Assembly (NCBI RefSeq): GCF_000526215.1
Contig: NZ_JAFQ01000004.1
Span: 6,386,001-6,450,000, forward strand
DNA length: 64,000 nt
Direction: 5' to 3'
Source of the DNA: Nocardia sp. BMG51109
GTDB lineage: Bacteria; Actinomycetota; Actinomycetes; Mycobacteriales; Mycobacteriaceae
This document shows, piece after piece, positions 46,801-54,076 of the stretch; the stretch's first letter is position 1, and the number at the start of each line of letters is the position of its first letter. The notes under the pieces were generated by a model. That model did not search any database, was not told the DNA's origin, and saw only the letters and a program-made list of their open reading frames with translations. The translations under genes and the position numbers were made by a program.

Positions 46801-49800
46801 TCGCCGGCCCGCTGGCCGTGGACGAACCGATCACGATCGGCACGCTGGTGCGCGGTGCGCGCGCCCTGGTCCTCGACGAGCGGCTGCGACCCGTGCCGGT
46901 GGGCGTGCCCGGCGAGCTGTACCTGGGCGGACAGGGCCTGGCCCGCGGCTATCTCGACCGCTTCGGGCTCACCGCGGCGCGTTTCGTCGCCGATCCGCTC
47001 GGGCCCGAGGGCGCCCGGATGTACCGCACCGGCGACGTGGTGCGCTGGAACGACCGCGGTGAGATCGTGTATCTGGGCCGCACCGACCACCAGGTCAAGA
47101 TGCGCGGATTCCGCATCGAACTCGGCGAGATCAGCGCGGTGCTCACCGCGCATCCAGCGGTCCGGTTCGCGCACACCGAAGTCCGCGACATCGCGGGAAC
47201 CGACCGCATCGTGTCCTACGTGCAACCGTCCGACGCGGCCGCCGGGGTCGACCTCGAGCAGCTCCGTGACCATGTCGCCGACCACCTTCCGGCGCATATG
47301 GTTCCCGGCAGCCTCACGATGCTCGACACCATCCCGCTGACCCCGGTCGGCAAGCTGGACCGGGCCGCGCTGCCGCAGCCGCAGCCGATGGCGACCACCG
47401 CGCGAGAACCGGAGACCGAGACCGAGCGGCTGGTCGCCCGGGTGATGGCGGACCTGGTCGGGGCCGGCGGACTGGGCCTCGACGACGGCTTCTTCGACGT
47501 CGGCGGCAATTCGCTGCTGGCAACCCAGTTGGTGGCCCGGCTGGCCGCGGCCACCGGCACCCGGCTCGAGGTGCGCGCGGTCTTCGCGGCGCCCACGGTC
47601 GCCGCGCTGGCGGCCCGGCTGGACGCGAGCGGCCCGTCCGACAGCACACCGGAGCTGTCACGGCGGACCAGGCCGCGGCGGGTGCCGCTGTCGGCGGCGC
47701 AGCGGCGGCTGTGGTTCCTCAACCGGTTCAACGAATCCGGCGGCGACGAGGTCGCGGGCGCCTACAACGTCCCGGTGGCGCTGCGGCTGCGCGGCCGGCT
47801 CGACGTCGACGCGCTGCGGGCGGCCCTGCACGCGGTGCAGGGCCGGCACGAGACGCTGCGCACGGTGTTCCCCGAACTGGAGGGCGAACCGTTCCAGTGG
47901 GTGCTCGGCCCGGCCGACGCGGCGATCCGGCTCGCCGTCACCGACATCGCCGAGGACGAGCTCGAGGCTGCGATACACCGAACCGCCGCAACGGGATTCG
48001 ACCTGACCGCGACGGCTCCGATCCGCGCCGAACTGCTGCGGATCGACACCGGCGACCACGTGCTGGTGCTGGTCGTGCACCACATCGCGACCGACGGCTG
48101 GTCGCTGGAACCGCTCGCCGCCGACGTCGCCACCGCGTACCGCGCGCACCACGCCGGCGAGGCCCCGCAGTGGTCCGAACTGCCGGTGCAGTACGCGGAT
48201 TACACGCTGTGGCAGCGCGACATGCTCGGCAGCGAGGACGATCCGGACTCCGCTGCCGCCCGGCAGCTCGAGTACTGGCGCCGGACCCTCGACGGCATCC
48301 CCGAACTGCTGTCGGTTCCGGCCGACCGGCCGCGGCCGCCGGTGCCGACCCATCGCGGCGGCACGGTCGACTGCACCCTCGACGCGCGGACGCACCGCGA
48401 ACTGCAGGCGGTGGCGGCCCGGCACGGCGTCACCATGTTCATGGTCCTGCACGCCGCGCTGGCGGCGCTGCTGCATCGGCTCACCGCGGGCGAGGACATC
48501 ACCGTCGGCACCCCGGTCGCCGGGCGCGGGCATCCGGCGCTGGACCCGATGGTCGGCATGTTCGTCGGCACCCTGGTGCTGCGCACCCGGATCGACGGCG
48601 GTACACCCTTCGCCGAGCTGCTGAACACGGTGCGCGATACGGACCTGGAGGCGTTCGCACACGCCGATGTGCCGTTCGAACGGCTGGTCGAGGTGCTCGA
48701 TCCGGCCCGCTCGCAGTCGCACCACCCGATGTTCCAGGTGATGCTGTCGGTGCGGAACCAGCCGGTGCGCGAACTCGAGCTGCCCGGGCTGCGCATCGAG
48801 GCCGCCGCCGCGGATCCGGGCATCGCCAAATTCGACCTGCAGTTCACGCTGACCGAATCCTGGAACGCGGCTGCCGGCGGCGATCGGAAACCCGCGGGAA
48901 TCACGGTCTCGGTGAACTTCGCCCGCGACCTGTTCGACGAACGGACCGCGGCCGGGCTCGGCCGCCGGCTGGTACGCGTGCTCACCGCGGCGGCCGCGAA
49001 TCCGACGCTGCCCGTGGGCGATCTGGAACTGCTGGACGCCGCGGAATGGTCGAGCCTGGCCCCGGTGCGCGGCGCGGCCGCCGATCGGCCCGCCACCTTC
49101 CCGGAGGTGTTCGCGGCCGCGGTGGCGGTGAACCCGCGCGCGGTGGCGGTGCGCTCGGGCGACACCCAGGTCACCTATGGCGCCCTGGACCGCTGGACCA
49201 ACCGGCTGGCCCGGGTGCTGATCTCGCTCGGTGCCGGCCCGGAGACGCTGGTGGCCCTGGGCATCCCGCGGTCGGTGGAATCGGTGGCGGTGACCCTGGC
49301 CGTGGCGAAGGCGGGCGCGGCGTTCGTCCCGGTCGACCCGAACTATCCCGAACACCGCATCCGGCACATGCTCACCGATTCCGGTGCGGCACTGGGCATC
49401 ACCCTCACGGACCACCGGGAGCGGATGCCCGGCGGCGTCGACTGGACGGTGCTCGACGCGCCGGCGTTCCGGCGGCGGGTCCTGCGCACCTCCGACGCGC
49501 CGATCACCGCGGCCGAGCGCCCGAGCGAGCTGCGCACCGAGAACCCGGCCTACGTCATCTACACGTCCGGATCCACCGGCACCCCGAAGGGCGTGGTCGT
49601 CACCCACGGCGGCCTGTCGAACTTCGCCGCCGAGACGGCACGGCGGTTCGAGGTGCGGCCGGACTGCCGCGTCCTGCACTTCGCCACACCGAGTTTCGAT
49701 GCCGCGATGCTCGACCTCCTGCTCGCGCTGGGCGGCGCGGCCACCCTGGTGGTCACCCCGCCGGGCGTGTACGGCGGCACCGACCTGACCCGGGTGCTGA

Positions 49801-51722
49801 TCGAGGAGCGCATTACGCACGCCTTCATCACTACCTCGGCCCTCGGTACCGCGGATCCGGCCGGCGTCACCGAACTGCGGCACGTGCTGGCGGGCGGCGA
49901 GGCACTGCCACCGGAGCTGGTGCACCGCTGGGCCACCGAACCCGGCCGCGCACTGCACAACGTGTACGGCCCGACGGAAACCACCATCGTCACGATCATC
50001 TCGGGACCGATGGCGCCCGGCGCCCCGATCACCATCGGCGGCCCGATCCGCGGCGTCGCGGCCGTCGTGCTGGATTCGCGCCTGCATCCGGCGCCGGTCG
50101 GCGTGACCGGCGAGCTGTATCTGGCGGGCCCGGCACTGGCCCGCGGATATCTGGGCCGGCCCGGCCTGAGCGCGCAACGCTTCGTCGCCAACCCGTTCGG
50201 CAAGCCGGGCGAACGGCTCTACCGCACGGGCGATCTGGTGCGCTGGGTCGACCGAGAGGGCGGTCGCGAGCTGGAATACGTCGGCCGCACCGACCACCAG
50301 GTGAAGATCCGCGGCTTCCGGATCGAACTCGGCGAGATCGACGCGGCACTGACCCGGCACCCGGCGGTGGAATTCGCCACCACGATCGGCCACCGCACCC
50401 CGGCGGGAGCGACGGCACTGGTGTCGTACGTGAAGCCGCACAGCGAGGCCGCGCCGACGACCACCGACCTGCGCACCCACCTGGCCGAGCTGGTGCCGAA
50501 CTACATGGTGCCGCAGGCGATCATGCTGCTGGACGAACTGCCGCTCACCGCCGTCGGCAAACTGGACCGCAGGGCCCTGCCGGAACCGGTGTTCGGCGAC
50601 CGGTCCGGCTACCGGGCCCCGGCCACACCGGTGGAGGCAGCGCTGTGCGCGGCCTTCGCGGAGGCGCTGGGCGTCGACACCGTGGGCGCCGAGGACGGAT
50701 TCTTCGAACTGGGCGGCAACTCGCTGCTGGCCACCAAGGTGGTGGCGCACGTCCGGGCCGCCGGCATCGAACTGCCCGTGCAGCTGATGTTCGGCGAATC
50801 CACACCCGCCGCCATCGCCCGCCGCCTGGCGGTCTCGGCCGAGGACGCGCTGGCGCTGGCGCTGGAACCGGTGCTGCCGATCCGGCCGGCCACCGACTCC
50901 GGGGTGCCGCCGCTGTTCTGCGTGCATCCGGCGATCGGGCTGTCGTGGTGCTATTCGGGCCTGCTGGCCCAGCTGCCCGCCGACCGGCCGGTCTACGGGC
51001 TGCAGGCGCCGCACGTGAGCGGCGGCGACGACGACAACTCGATCGTGGACGCCGCGAAACAGTATGTGGCGCACATGAGATCGGTGCAGCCGCACGGCCC
51101 CTACCACTTACTCGGCTGGTCCCTGGGCGGCCTGATCGCCCAGGAGATCGCGGTGCAGCTGCAGCACGCGGGGGAGCGGGTGGCCCTGCTGGCGATGATG
51201 GACAGCTACCGGCTGTCCGACGAATGGCTCGAATACGCGATCCCCGGGGTCGCCGACATCATCGGCGAGTTCGGCAGCGACCTGCTCGGCGGCGACCACC
51301 CGGTGGATCCGCGGCTGACCCTGCGGGACGCGGCCGATCTGCTGCGCAACCGGCCGGGCCCGTTCGCGGCGCTGACCGTCGAACACCTGGAGCGGCTGTA
51401 CAACGGCTACGCCAACGGCACCGTGCTGGCACACGGCTTCCGGCCGCGCGTCTTCGACGGCGACCTGCTGTTCTTCACCGCCGCCGACGACGAGATCAAC
51501 CGCGCCGACCCGACCCGGTGCGCGGCGGCCTGGCGGCCGCACGTGACCGGCACGATCCACGATCAGAAGGTCCGCTGCCGGCACTCCGGCATGACCACAC
51601 CGGAGGCGCTCGCCGTGATCGGCCCGGTACTGCGAGAACACCTGGGCGGCACCGCGATCGGTGCCGCCGGAGAGCTGCCGGTGTCCGAGGGAGCCGGCGA
51701 CGCGAAGGAGACGCGGACATGA
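37824..51722 (+). CDS. Four-module nonribosomal peptide synthetase (C-A-T)x4-TE with serine-loading first module
   Basis: 4,632 residues. C1 begins at about 22 (HHIVIDG 151-157) and resembles EntF: HQRYRHDDIRRDCG, FFGPMVNIMLF, STGPVEDLSINL. A1 475-970 has the specificity residues D-V-W-H-F-S-L-V-D plus Lys, the serine code of EntF. T1 Ser is 1025. C2 starts at 1081 (HHICGDG 1254), A2 1587, T2 Ser2159; C3 2215 (HHIAADG 2344), A3 2687, T3 Ser3230; C4 3286 (HHIATDG 3419), A4 3759, T4 Ser4300. TE has Ser4433 in LGWSLGG. There are no epimerisation or methylation domains. Codes read by eye: A2 D-A-L-F-I-G-M-V-A, A3 D-A-F-F-M-G-G-V-V, A4 D-A-L-F-L-G-V-I-V; residues unassigned. It should build acyl-Ser-X-Y-Z, released by the TE. 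ATG 37824 follows GGAG; the stop overlaps the exporter start. Confidence 0.95.
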   Translation: MRSLATDRVDRCTSGEFSAKPFDLSPAQTAIWYAQRIRPDIPLTVAQYVEIRGDLDVGRLLYAIERFGAETEVGQVRLTEIDGVPQQIVDPAGRPGWARIDLRHESDPRAAAQRWMDEHAAAPLDLEHDPLTTNAVLRTGDHDYIWYSRGHHIVIDGYGAMNALTRTAEIYTALENRAEPVTSRATPLAEIYAGESTYRDTSRFGADREYWAEQLSGVGAPVSLAGNGIGAAMPDGGRRTAAAVLDSAATAELAGATEAFGAQHSTLFVAALACYVRAATGNSDVVLSLPVSARTTVALRRSAGVVSNVVPIRIRFDAATTVRDVMKAAELQITGALRHQRYRHDDIRRDCGYSRDSRGFFGPMVNIMLFHSELRFGSLTGSLNVLSTGPVEDLSINLYNGAGNRIHIDFEANPQLYTEAELDRHHARFLEFLPRLLTAGPDTPATAVPVITEAERDLVLRQWNSTAVPHGGGTLAGMFAARAARCPGEIALEFDGETLTYAELHERAARLARLLIARGAGPDTVVGLAIRRSLDLLIGMYAIVQAGAAYLPIDPEHPADRIGHVLAQARPLCVLTTARDGSDLPPDAERLDIDAADLSGFSAEPLTDADRRAPLRPGHLAYVLFTSGSTGRPKGVGISHAAIVNRLRWMQHEYPLDPADVVLQKTPATFDVSVWEFFWPLQIGARLLIAAPDGHRDPAYLAALIAEKGVTTAHFVPSMLSVFVTETEVRGCTGLRRVFCSGEALPAAVVRDFHAALGDRAPALHNLYGPTEAAVDVTAWRCAPAEATVPIGAPVWNTRTYVLDERLRPVPPGVAGELYLAGVQLARGYVDRPGLSAERFVADPFAADAAAPGRMYRTGDLVRWRAEGDTGVLEYLGRSDFQVKIRGLRIELGEIEAALLADARVARAVCVAHTAPGGDELAAYAVAAPGAAIDTGELLDGLRRTLPGYMAPAHVIALDELPLSPNGKVDRKALPAPQSGPDRGTRSVTGPRTEVERRLAGIFGDVLGRADIGVGDSFFDLGGNSLSAARVVARVNGALGAALTIRDLFESATVAALAARFDSHDPDDASPKLVAAQRPARIPLSLAQQRLWILNRVGEHAAAYNMPLAVELTGPLDIAALRAGLVDVLERHESLRTTFPDAPAGGPHRPAVSGPGEPAVGETSRPSAPASAEAEPGASPTVPRPEFVRGPVQVVHPAAEIPLALDPIDADGADTMALAAEYARYGFDLRSQAPIRVALYATGPDTYVFLVVLHHICGDGWSVLPLARDLMAAVAARAAGAAPRWTPLPVQYADFALWQRQVLGDENDPASPLSRQLAYWRAALADLPDQLDLPMDRPRPQRRTAEGARVEFTIPAATRRAVTGLAADRGVSTFMVLHAALATLLARLCNTTDIPIGTPIAGRSDPALDELVGMFVNTLVLRTAVDPSAGFDRVLDRVRETDLDAFANSDVPFERLVEVVNPARDAGRHPLFQVMLSYENTPELRIDLPGVSARVLPMDVGVAKFDLQLTVHEPTGEDGPLTAEFGYATDVFDEATVSAMARRFTRLLTAAVADPGMPIGDLNVLDTRETGRLVPIQGAPGVPPITLARLFTETAERLPDAVAVRSLGRDTTYRELDEASNRLARVLIEHGAGPEVVVAIALPRGLDSITAIWAVAKTGAAYVPVDPDYPADRIAHMLADSGAMLGLTDATCRAAMPDWPGRRGRHRKQDVDWLLLGSAELEAAVARFPGTAVTDADRHHPLRVAHPAYLIYTSGSTGTPKAVVVTHAGLASLAHEQMHLFGVTDAARTLHFSSPSFDASVLELLLGFAAGATLVIAPAGLYGGAELAELLRTERVTHAFVTPAALATVPPEGLDELEAIIVGGDACPDELVRAWAGGDDGTRGSSAAARAAGSGAAARAATGRRMHNMYGPSEGTVAATATGPMVAGEPVPIGLPVRGMRLFVLDGRLRPVPPGVPGELYLSGPGLARGYLGRRGLTALRFPANPHGRRGERMYRTGDLVVAEAGGRLRFLGRADDQVKIRGFRIELREIDHVLREHPGVRFALTVVHHAEDGNARLASYLTADTETGIDTVAVLATARQRLPGYMVPAAITVLDEVPIGPSGKLDRKSLPEPEFGVAGPSRAPESGLEQQVAEVFAAVLGHPVPGAEDSFFDAGGNSLLATRLTAALHAEFGAELPVREIFEAPTVAGVAARLAQTPRTRRVPLIAPDPRPQRLPLSLPQQRVWFLNRYAPESSAYNIAFALRIEGDPDVGALRAALGDLVARHEVLRTVYPEDENGAYQRVLDIDHCPPLVPEPIDTDAEGARAALRKLARRGFDLTRDTPLRTTLLRTGSRRHLLGVVLHHIAADGWSLAPLTRDLAVAYAARQGGAAPAWTPLPIQYADFGLWQRACLGDVSDPASPAAAQLRFWRETLAELPDELPLPYDRPRPERPTQRAGTAAVEVSAELQRGLEALARAQGVSLFMVLRSALAVLLRIVTGGRDVVVGTPVAGRTDTRLDDLVGMFVNTLMLRSDVDPDRVFTEQLQLDRDGELAAMGHAELPFERIVQELSRTDHTTPAQGGRSAAGAVARPLLQVALTVEDTPAPPLELPGVRLRAEELDIATAKFDLELRVLPGEETGRRFEFVYAAELFDAETVATLADRLGLVLSAVVADPRVRVRDIDARTAAERTFLAPAYGPPPTPQCSLANYFTATAHLHPERVALRSGDTELTYAEAHEYSNRLARVLIRRGLGAGDRVAMGLTRSLESVLTMLAVAKSGAAFVPVDPNYPTDRVRHMLTDADCRTGITLSEHRDRLRQAAVDGRDTRWLLLDDPDLAAEIESLDETTVTDADRIRTVWTTDLAYLVYTSGSTGKPKGVAVTHAGLSNFADEIRDRMRVERDSRTLHFATPSFDAAIFDLLLAVGAGATMIICPAGVYGGDELAELMDRERVSHTFMTPAALATIDHERWPLPHLTALMAGGEALGAELVSRWGPGRMLFNGYGPTETTVVITIAGPLAVDEPITIGTLVRGARALVLDERLRPVPVGVPGELYLGGQGLARGYLDRFGLTAARFVADPLGPEGARMYRTGDVVRWNDRGEIVYLGRTDHQVKMRGFRIELGEISAVLTAHPAVRFAHTEVRDIAGTDRIVSYVQPSDAAAGVDLEQLRDHVADHLPAHMVPGSLTMLDTIPLTPVGKLDRAALPQPQPMATTAREPETETERLVARVMADLVGAGGLGLDDGFFDVGGNSLLATQLVARLAAATGTRLEVRAVFAAPTVAALAARLDASGPSDSTPELSRRTRPRRVPLSAAQRRLWFLNRFNESGGDEVAGAYNVPVALRLRGRLDVDALRAALHAVQGRHETLRTVFPELEGEPFQWVLGPADAAIRLAVTDIAEDELEAAIHRTAATGFDLTATAPIRAELLRIDTGDHVLVLVVHHIATDGWSLEPLAADVATAYRAHHAGEAPQWSELPVQYADYTLWQRDMLGSEDDPDSAAARQLEYWRRTLDGIPELLSVPADRPRPPVPTHRGGTVDCTLDARTHRELQAVAARHGVTMFMVLHAALAALLHRLTAGEDITVGTPVAGRGHPALDPMVGMFVGTLVLRTRIDGGTPFAELLNTVRDTDLEAFAHADVPFERLVEVLDPARSQSHHPMFQVMLSVRNQPVRELELPGLRIEAAAADPGIAKFDLQFTLTESWNAAAGGDRKPAGITVSVNFARDLFDERTAAGLGRRLVRVLTAAAANPTLPVGDLELLDAAEWSSLAPVRGAAADRPATFPEVFAAAVAVNPRAVAVRSGDTQVTYGALDRWTNRLARVLISLGAGPETLVALGIPRSVESVAVTLAVAKAGAAFVPVDPNYPEHRIRHMLTDSGAALGITLTDHRERMPGGVDWTVLDAPAFRRRVLRTSDAPITAAERPSELRTENPAYVIYTSGSTGTPKGVVVTHGGLSNFAAETARRFEVRPDCRVLHFATPSFDAAMLDLLLALGGAATLVVTPPGVYGGTDLTRVLIEERITHAFITTSALGTADPAGVTELRHVLAGGEALPPELVHRWATEPGRALHNVYGPTETTIVTIISGPMAPGAPITIGGPIRGVAAVVLDSRLHPAPVGVTGELYLAGPALARGYLGRPGLSAQRFVANPFGKPGERLYRTGDLVRWVDREGGRELEYVGRTDHQVKIRGFRIELGEIDAALTRHPAVEFATTIGHRTPAGATALVSYVKPHSEAAPTTTDLRTHLAELVPNYMVPQAIMLLDELPLTAVGKLDRRALPEPVFGDRSGYRAPATPVEAALCAAFAEALGVDTVGAEDGFFELGGNSLLATKVVAHVRAAGIELPVQLMFGESTPAAIARRLAVSAEDALALALEPVLPIRPATDSGVPPLFCVHPAIGLSWCYSGLLAQLPADRPVYGLQAPHVSGGDDDNSIVDAAKQYVAHMRSVQPHGPYHLLGWSLGGLIAQEIAVQLQHAGERVALLAMMDSYRLSDEWLEYAIPGVADIIGEFGSDLLGGDHPVDPRLTLRDAADLLRNRPGPFAALTVEHLERLYNGYANGTVLAHGFRPRVFDGDLLFFTAADDEINRADPTRCAAAWRPHVTGTIHDQKVRCRHSGMTTPEALAVIGPVLREHLGGTAIGAAGELPVSEGAGDAKETRT

Positions 51723-52705
51723 GTCTGGCGGTGGAGGTCGGCGGCCTGGTGAAGCACTACGGCCGCGTGCGCGTGCTCGACGGAATGGATATGGAGGTAC
51801 CGTCCGGCACCGTGATGGGCCTGCTGGGCCCGAACGGCGCCGGCAAGACCACGACCGTCCGGATCGTCACCACGCTGCTGCGGCCCACGCGGGGCGCGGT
51901 GCGGGTGGCGGGGATCGACGTGCTGGACGATCCGGCGCGCGCCCGCAAGCGCATCGGGCTGTCGGGGCAGTACGCGGCCGTGGACGCCAACCTGTCCGGC
52001 TTCGAGAACCTGCGCATGGTGGCGCGGCTGTACGGGATGGACCCGCGGCGGGCGTCCACCCGCGCCACCGAACTGCTGTCGGCGCTGGGCCTCGACCACG
52101 CGGCGGGCCGGCGCGCGGGCACCTACTCGGGCGGTATGGCGCGGCGGCTGGACCTCGCGGGCGCGCTGGTGGCCCGGCCGGCGGTGGTGGTGCTGGACGA
52201 GCCGACCACCGGCCTGGATCCGCGTGGGCGCCAGGACATGTGGCGGGTGATCGGCGACCTGGTCGACGACGGCACCACGGTGCTGCTCACCACGCAGTAC
52301 CTGGAGGAGGCCGACCTGCTCGCCGACCGGATCACGGTCATCGACCGCGGCCGGGTCATCGCGCGCGGCTCGGCCGACGAGCTGAAGACCTCCATCGGCG
52401 GCGACCGGCTCACCGTCACCCTGGCCTCCGGGCAGGATCCGCGGCAGGCCACGTCGGTGCTGGCGCAGGTCGGTGTCGGCGAGCCCGCGCACGAGGCGGG
52501 CACCGACGAGGTGTCGGTCGTGGTCGGCGACGGCACGCGCACCATGGTCGAGGCGCTGCGCCGGCTCGACGACGCCGGCGTGTGCGTGGTGGACGCGACG
52601 GTGCACCGGCCCAGCCTCGACGACGTATTCCTGTCGCTGACCGGAACACCCACTCCCGCAGCCGAATCCGAAGAGCAAGACGTAGCAGAGGAGATCATGT
52701 CGTGA
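51719..52705 (+). CDS. DrrA-type ABC transporter ATP-binding protein
   Basis: A 328-residue ATPase of the daunorubicin-resistance (DrrA) family. Walker A is GPNGAGKTTT (from residue 37), the signature YSGGMARRLDLA, and Walker B VVVLDEPTTGLDPRG. The C-terminal extension characteristic of DrrA (VCVVDATVHRPSLDDVFLSL) is present. Its ATG overlaps the synthetase stop (ATGA) and its stop overlaps the permease start (GTGA), so all three genes are translated as one unit. It should power export of the synthetase product, as DrrAB-type pairs do for phthiocerol lipids and glycopeptidolipids in mycobacteria. Confidence 0.93.
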   Translation: MSLAVEVGGLVKHYGRVRVLDGMDMEVPSGTVMGLLGPNGAGKTTTVRIVTTLLRPTRGAVRVAGIDVLDDPARARKRIGLSGQYAAVDANLSGFENLRMVARLYGMDPRRASTRATELLSALGLDHAAGRRAGTYSGGMARRLDLAGALVARPAVVVLDEPTTGLDPRGRQDMWRVIGDLVDDGTTVLLTTQYLEEADLLADRITVIDRGRVIARGSADELKTSIGGDRLTVTLASGQDPRQATSVLAQVGVGEPAHEAGTDEVSVVVGDGTRTMVEALRRLDDAGVCVVDATVHRPSLDDVFLSLTGTPTPAAESEEQDVAEEIMS

Positions 52706-53610
52706 AGACCGCCGAACGTGCGGCCGCGGATCCGGCTGCGGCGCGGGGTATCCCGGCGCCGGAACGGACATCGGGCGGGGCGGGGCCGAATTCCGGGGCG
52801 GCTGCCGATATCGCGGCGCCGGTGCGGGTGTTCCGCGACAGCGCCATCGTCGCCTACCGCAATCTGCTGACCATCCTGCGGGTGCCGACGCTGCTGGTGA
52901 CGGCGACCATCCAGCCGCTGATGTTCGTGTTCCTGTTCGCCTACATCTTCGGTGCGTCGCTGGGCGGCGGGCAGTACCGGGAGTTCCTGCTGGCCGGCAT
53001 CTTCACCCAGACGGTGGCCTTCAACGCCGCATTCACCACGGTCGGCCTGGCCAACGACCTGCAGAAGGGCATCATCGACCGGATGCGCACGCTGCCGATG
53101 TCCCGGATGGCGGTGCTGCTGGGCCGCACGTTGTCCGACCTGGTGGTGAACGTGCTGTCGCTGGCGGTGATGGTCGCCTGCGGCTATCTGGTCGGCTGGC
53201 GTATCCACGGCGGAATCGGCGAGGCGGCACTGGCTTTCGCCATCATCCTGCTGTTCGCGTTCGCGATGTCGTGGGTGGGCGCGCTGACCGGTCTGCTGTC
53301 ACCCAGCGTGGAGGTGGCCCAGAGCGCCGGCCTGATCTGGATGTTCCCCCTGGCCTTCATCTCCTCGGCGTTCATCTCGAGCGAGACGCTGCCGGGACCG
53401 TTGCGCACCATCGCGGCCTGGAATCCGATCACCGCCGTGTCCGCGGCCGGCCGCACGCTGTTCGACAACGGCGCCCCGCCGTCGTTCACCCCGCCACAGG
53501 GGTGGGCCGCCGACCACTGCGTGGAATATGCCGTGGGCTGTTCCCTGGTGATCCTGGCGGTCGTGGTGCCCCTGGCCCTGTTGCAGTACCGCAAGGTGGC
53601 CAGTCACTAG
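52702..53610 (+). CDS. DrrB-type ABC-2 transporter permease
   Basis: A 302-residue membrane component with six helices of the ABC-2 type. The Ala/Pro-rich cytoplasmic N terminus (about 50 residues) is longer than usual. Then come VFRDSAIVAYRNLLTILRVP, IQPLMFVFLFAYIFG and the conserved QTVAFNAAFTTVGLANDLQK, GIIDRMRTLPMSRMAVLLGR, and the MFPLAFISSAFISSETLPGP loop with WNPITAVSAAGRTLF. GTG 52702 overlaps the ATPase stop. With the ATPase it forms the dedicated exporter of the peptide. Unlike many drrABC sets, no third (DrrC) gene follows. Confidence 0.92.
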   Translation: MKTAERAAADPAAARGIPAPERTSGGAGPNSGAAADIAAPVRVFRDSAIVAYRNLLTILRVPTLLVTATIQPLMFVFLFAYIFGASLGGGQYREFLLAGIFTQTVAFNAAFTTVGLANDLQKGIIDRMRTLPMSRMAVLLGRTLSDLVVNVLSLAVMVACGYLVGWRIHGGIGEAALAFAIILLFAFAMSWVGALTGLLSPSVEVAQSAGLIWMFPLAFISSAFISSETLPGPLRTIAAWNPITAVSAAGRTLFDNGAPPSFTPPQGWAADHCVEYAVGCSLVILAVVVPLALLQYRKVASH

Positions 53611-53642
53611 CAGCGGTTGCCGCGGGCCACGGCCCGGACATG

Positions 53643-53676
53643 CGCAGGCCCCCTCCCGCACGGGAGGGGGCCTGCG
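53643..53676. terminator. Strong hairpin terminator closing the peptide-synthetase operon
   Basis: A perfect 15-bp stem, CGCAGGCCCCCTCCC (53643-53657) / GGGAGGGGGCCTGCG (53662-53676), has a GCAC loop. It lies 32 bases after the permease stop and 18 bases before the end of the convergent rbpA gene, so it probably serves both. Confidence 0.9.
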
Positions 53677-53694
53677 GTGTACCGTCCGGCGCGG

Positions 53695-54030
53695 CTACCG
53701 GCCGCGGCGGGTCTTGAGCAGTTCCAGGCGCTCCTGCAGCAGCTCCTCGAGCTCGTCCTTGGACCGCCGCTCCAGCAGCATGTCCCAGTGCGTGCGCGGG
53801 GGCTTGGTCTTCTTCGGCTCCTGGGACGTGCCCTCGATCAGGATGCCCTCCTGCCCGTTGCGGCACAGCCACGTGGGCGGGATCTCGGCGTCGTCGGCGA
53901 ACGGAACCTCGAATTCCTCGCCGTTGTCTGTCCGGTACCGCGCCATCCGACGCGGCGCCAGGTCGTGGTCGCGGTCGGTCTCGTAGCTCACCGCTCCGAG
54001 CCGACTGCCTCGGAGTACGCGATCTGCCAT
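53695..54030 (-). CDS. rbpA: RNA polymerase-binding protein RbpA
   Basis: A 111-residue actinobacterial general transcription factor that binds the principal sigma factor and the polymerase and stabilises the open complex. The sequence is typical: N-terminal ADRVLRGSRLGAVSYETDRD, core domain YRTDNGEEFEVPFADDAEIP with PTWLCRNG, basic linker PKKTKPPRTHWDML, and the sigma-interacting helix RRSKDELEELLQERLELLK. ATG 54030 is chosen. An ECF-type promoter (54077-54105) precedes it. It is the conserved right flank of the synthetase island. Confidence 0.96.
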   Translation of the reverse strand: MADRVLRGSRLGAVSYETDRDHDLAPRRMARYRTDNGEEFEVPFADDAEIPPTWLCRNGQEGILIEGTSQEPKKTKPPRTHWDMLLERRSKDELEELLQERLELLKTRRGR

Positions 54031-54076
54031 GGTGTGCGGTCCTCTCCAGCCTGTCGGCAACGCTCCAACACAAGGG

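Noticed and set aside
39200..50800. Large-scale repeats in the synthetase as mobile or assembly artefacts
   Set aside because: They are the normal similarity between condensation, adenylation and carrier domains of successive modules.
47711..51700. Upstream extension of the ABC ATPase frame through the synthetase
   Set aside because: The ATPase proper starts at ATG 51719 with ATGA coupling; the upstream part is an out-of-frame reading of modules 4 and TE.
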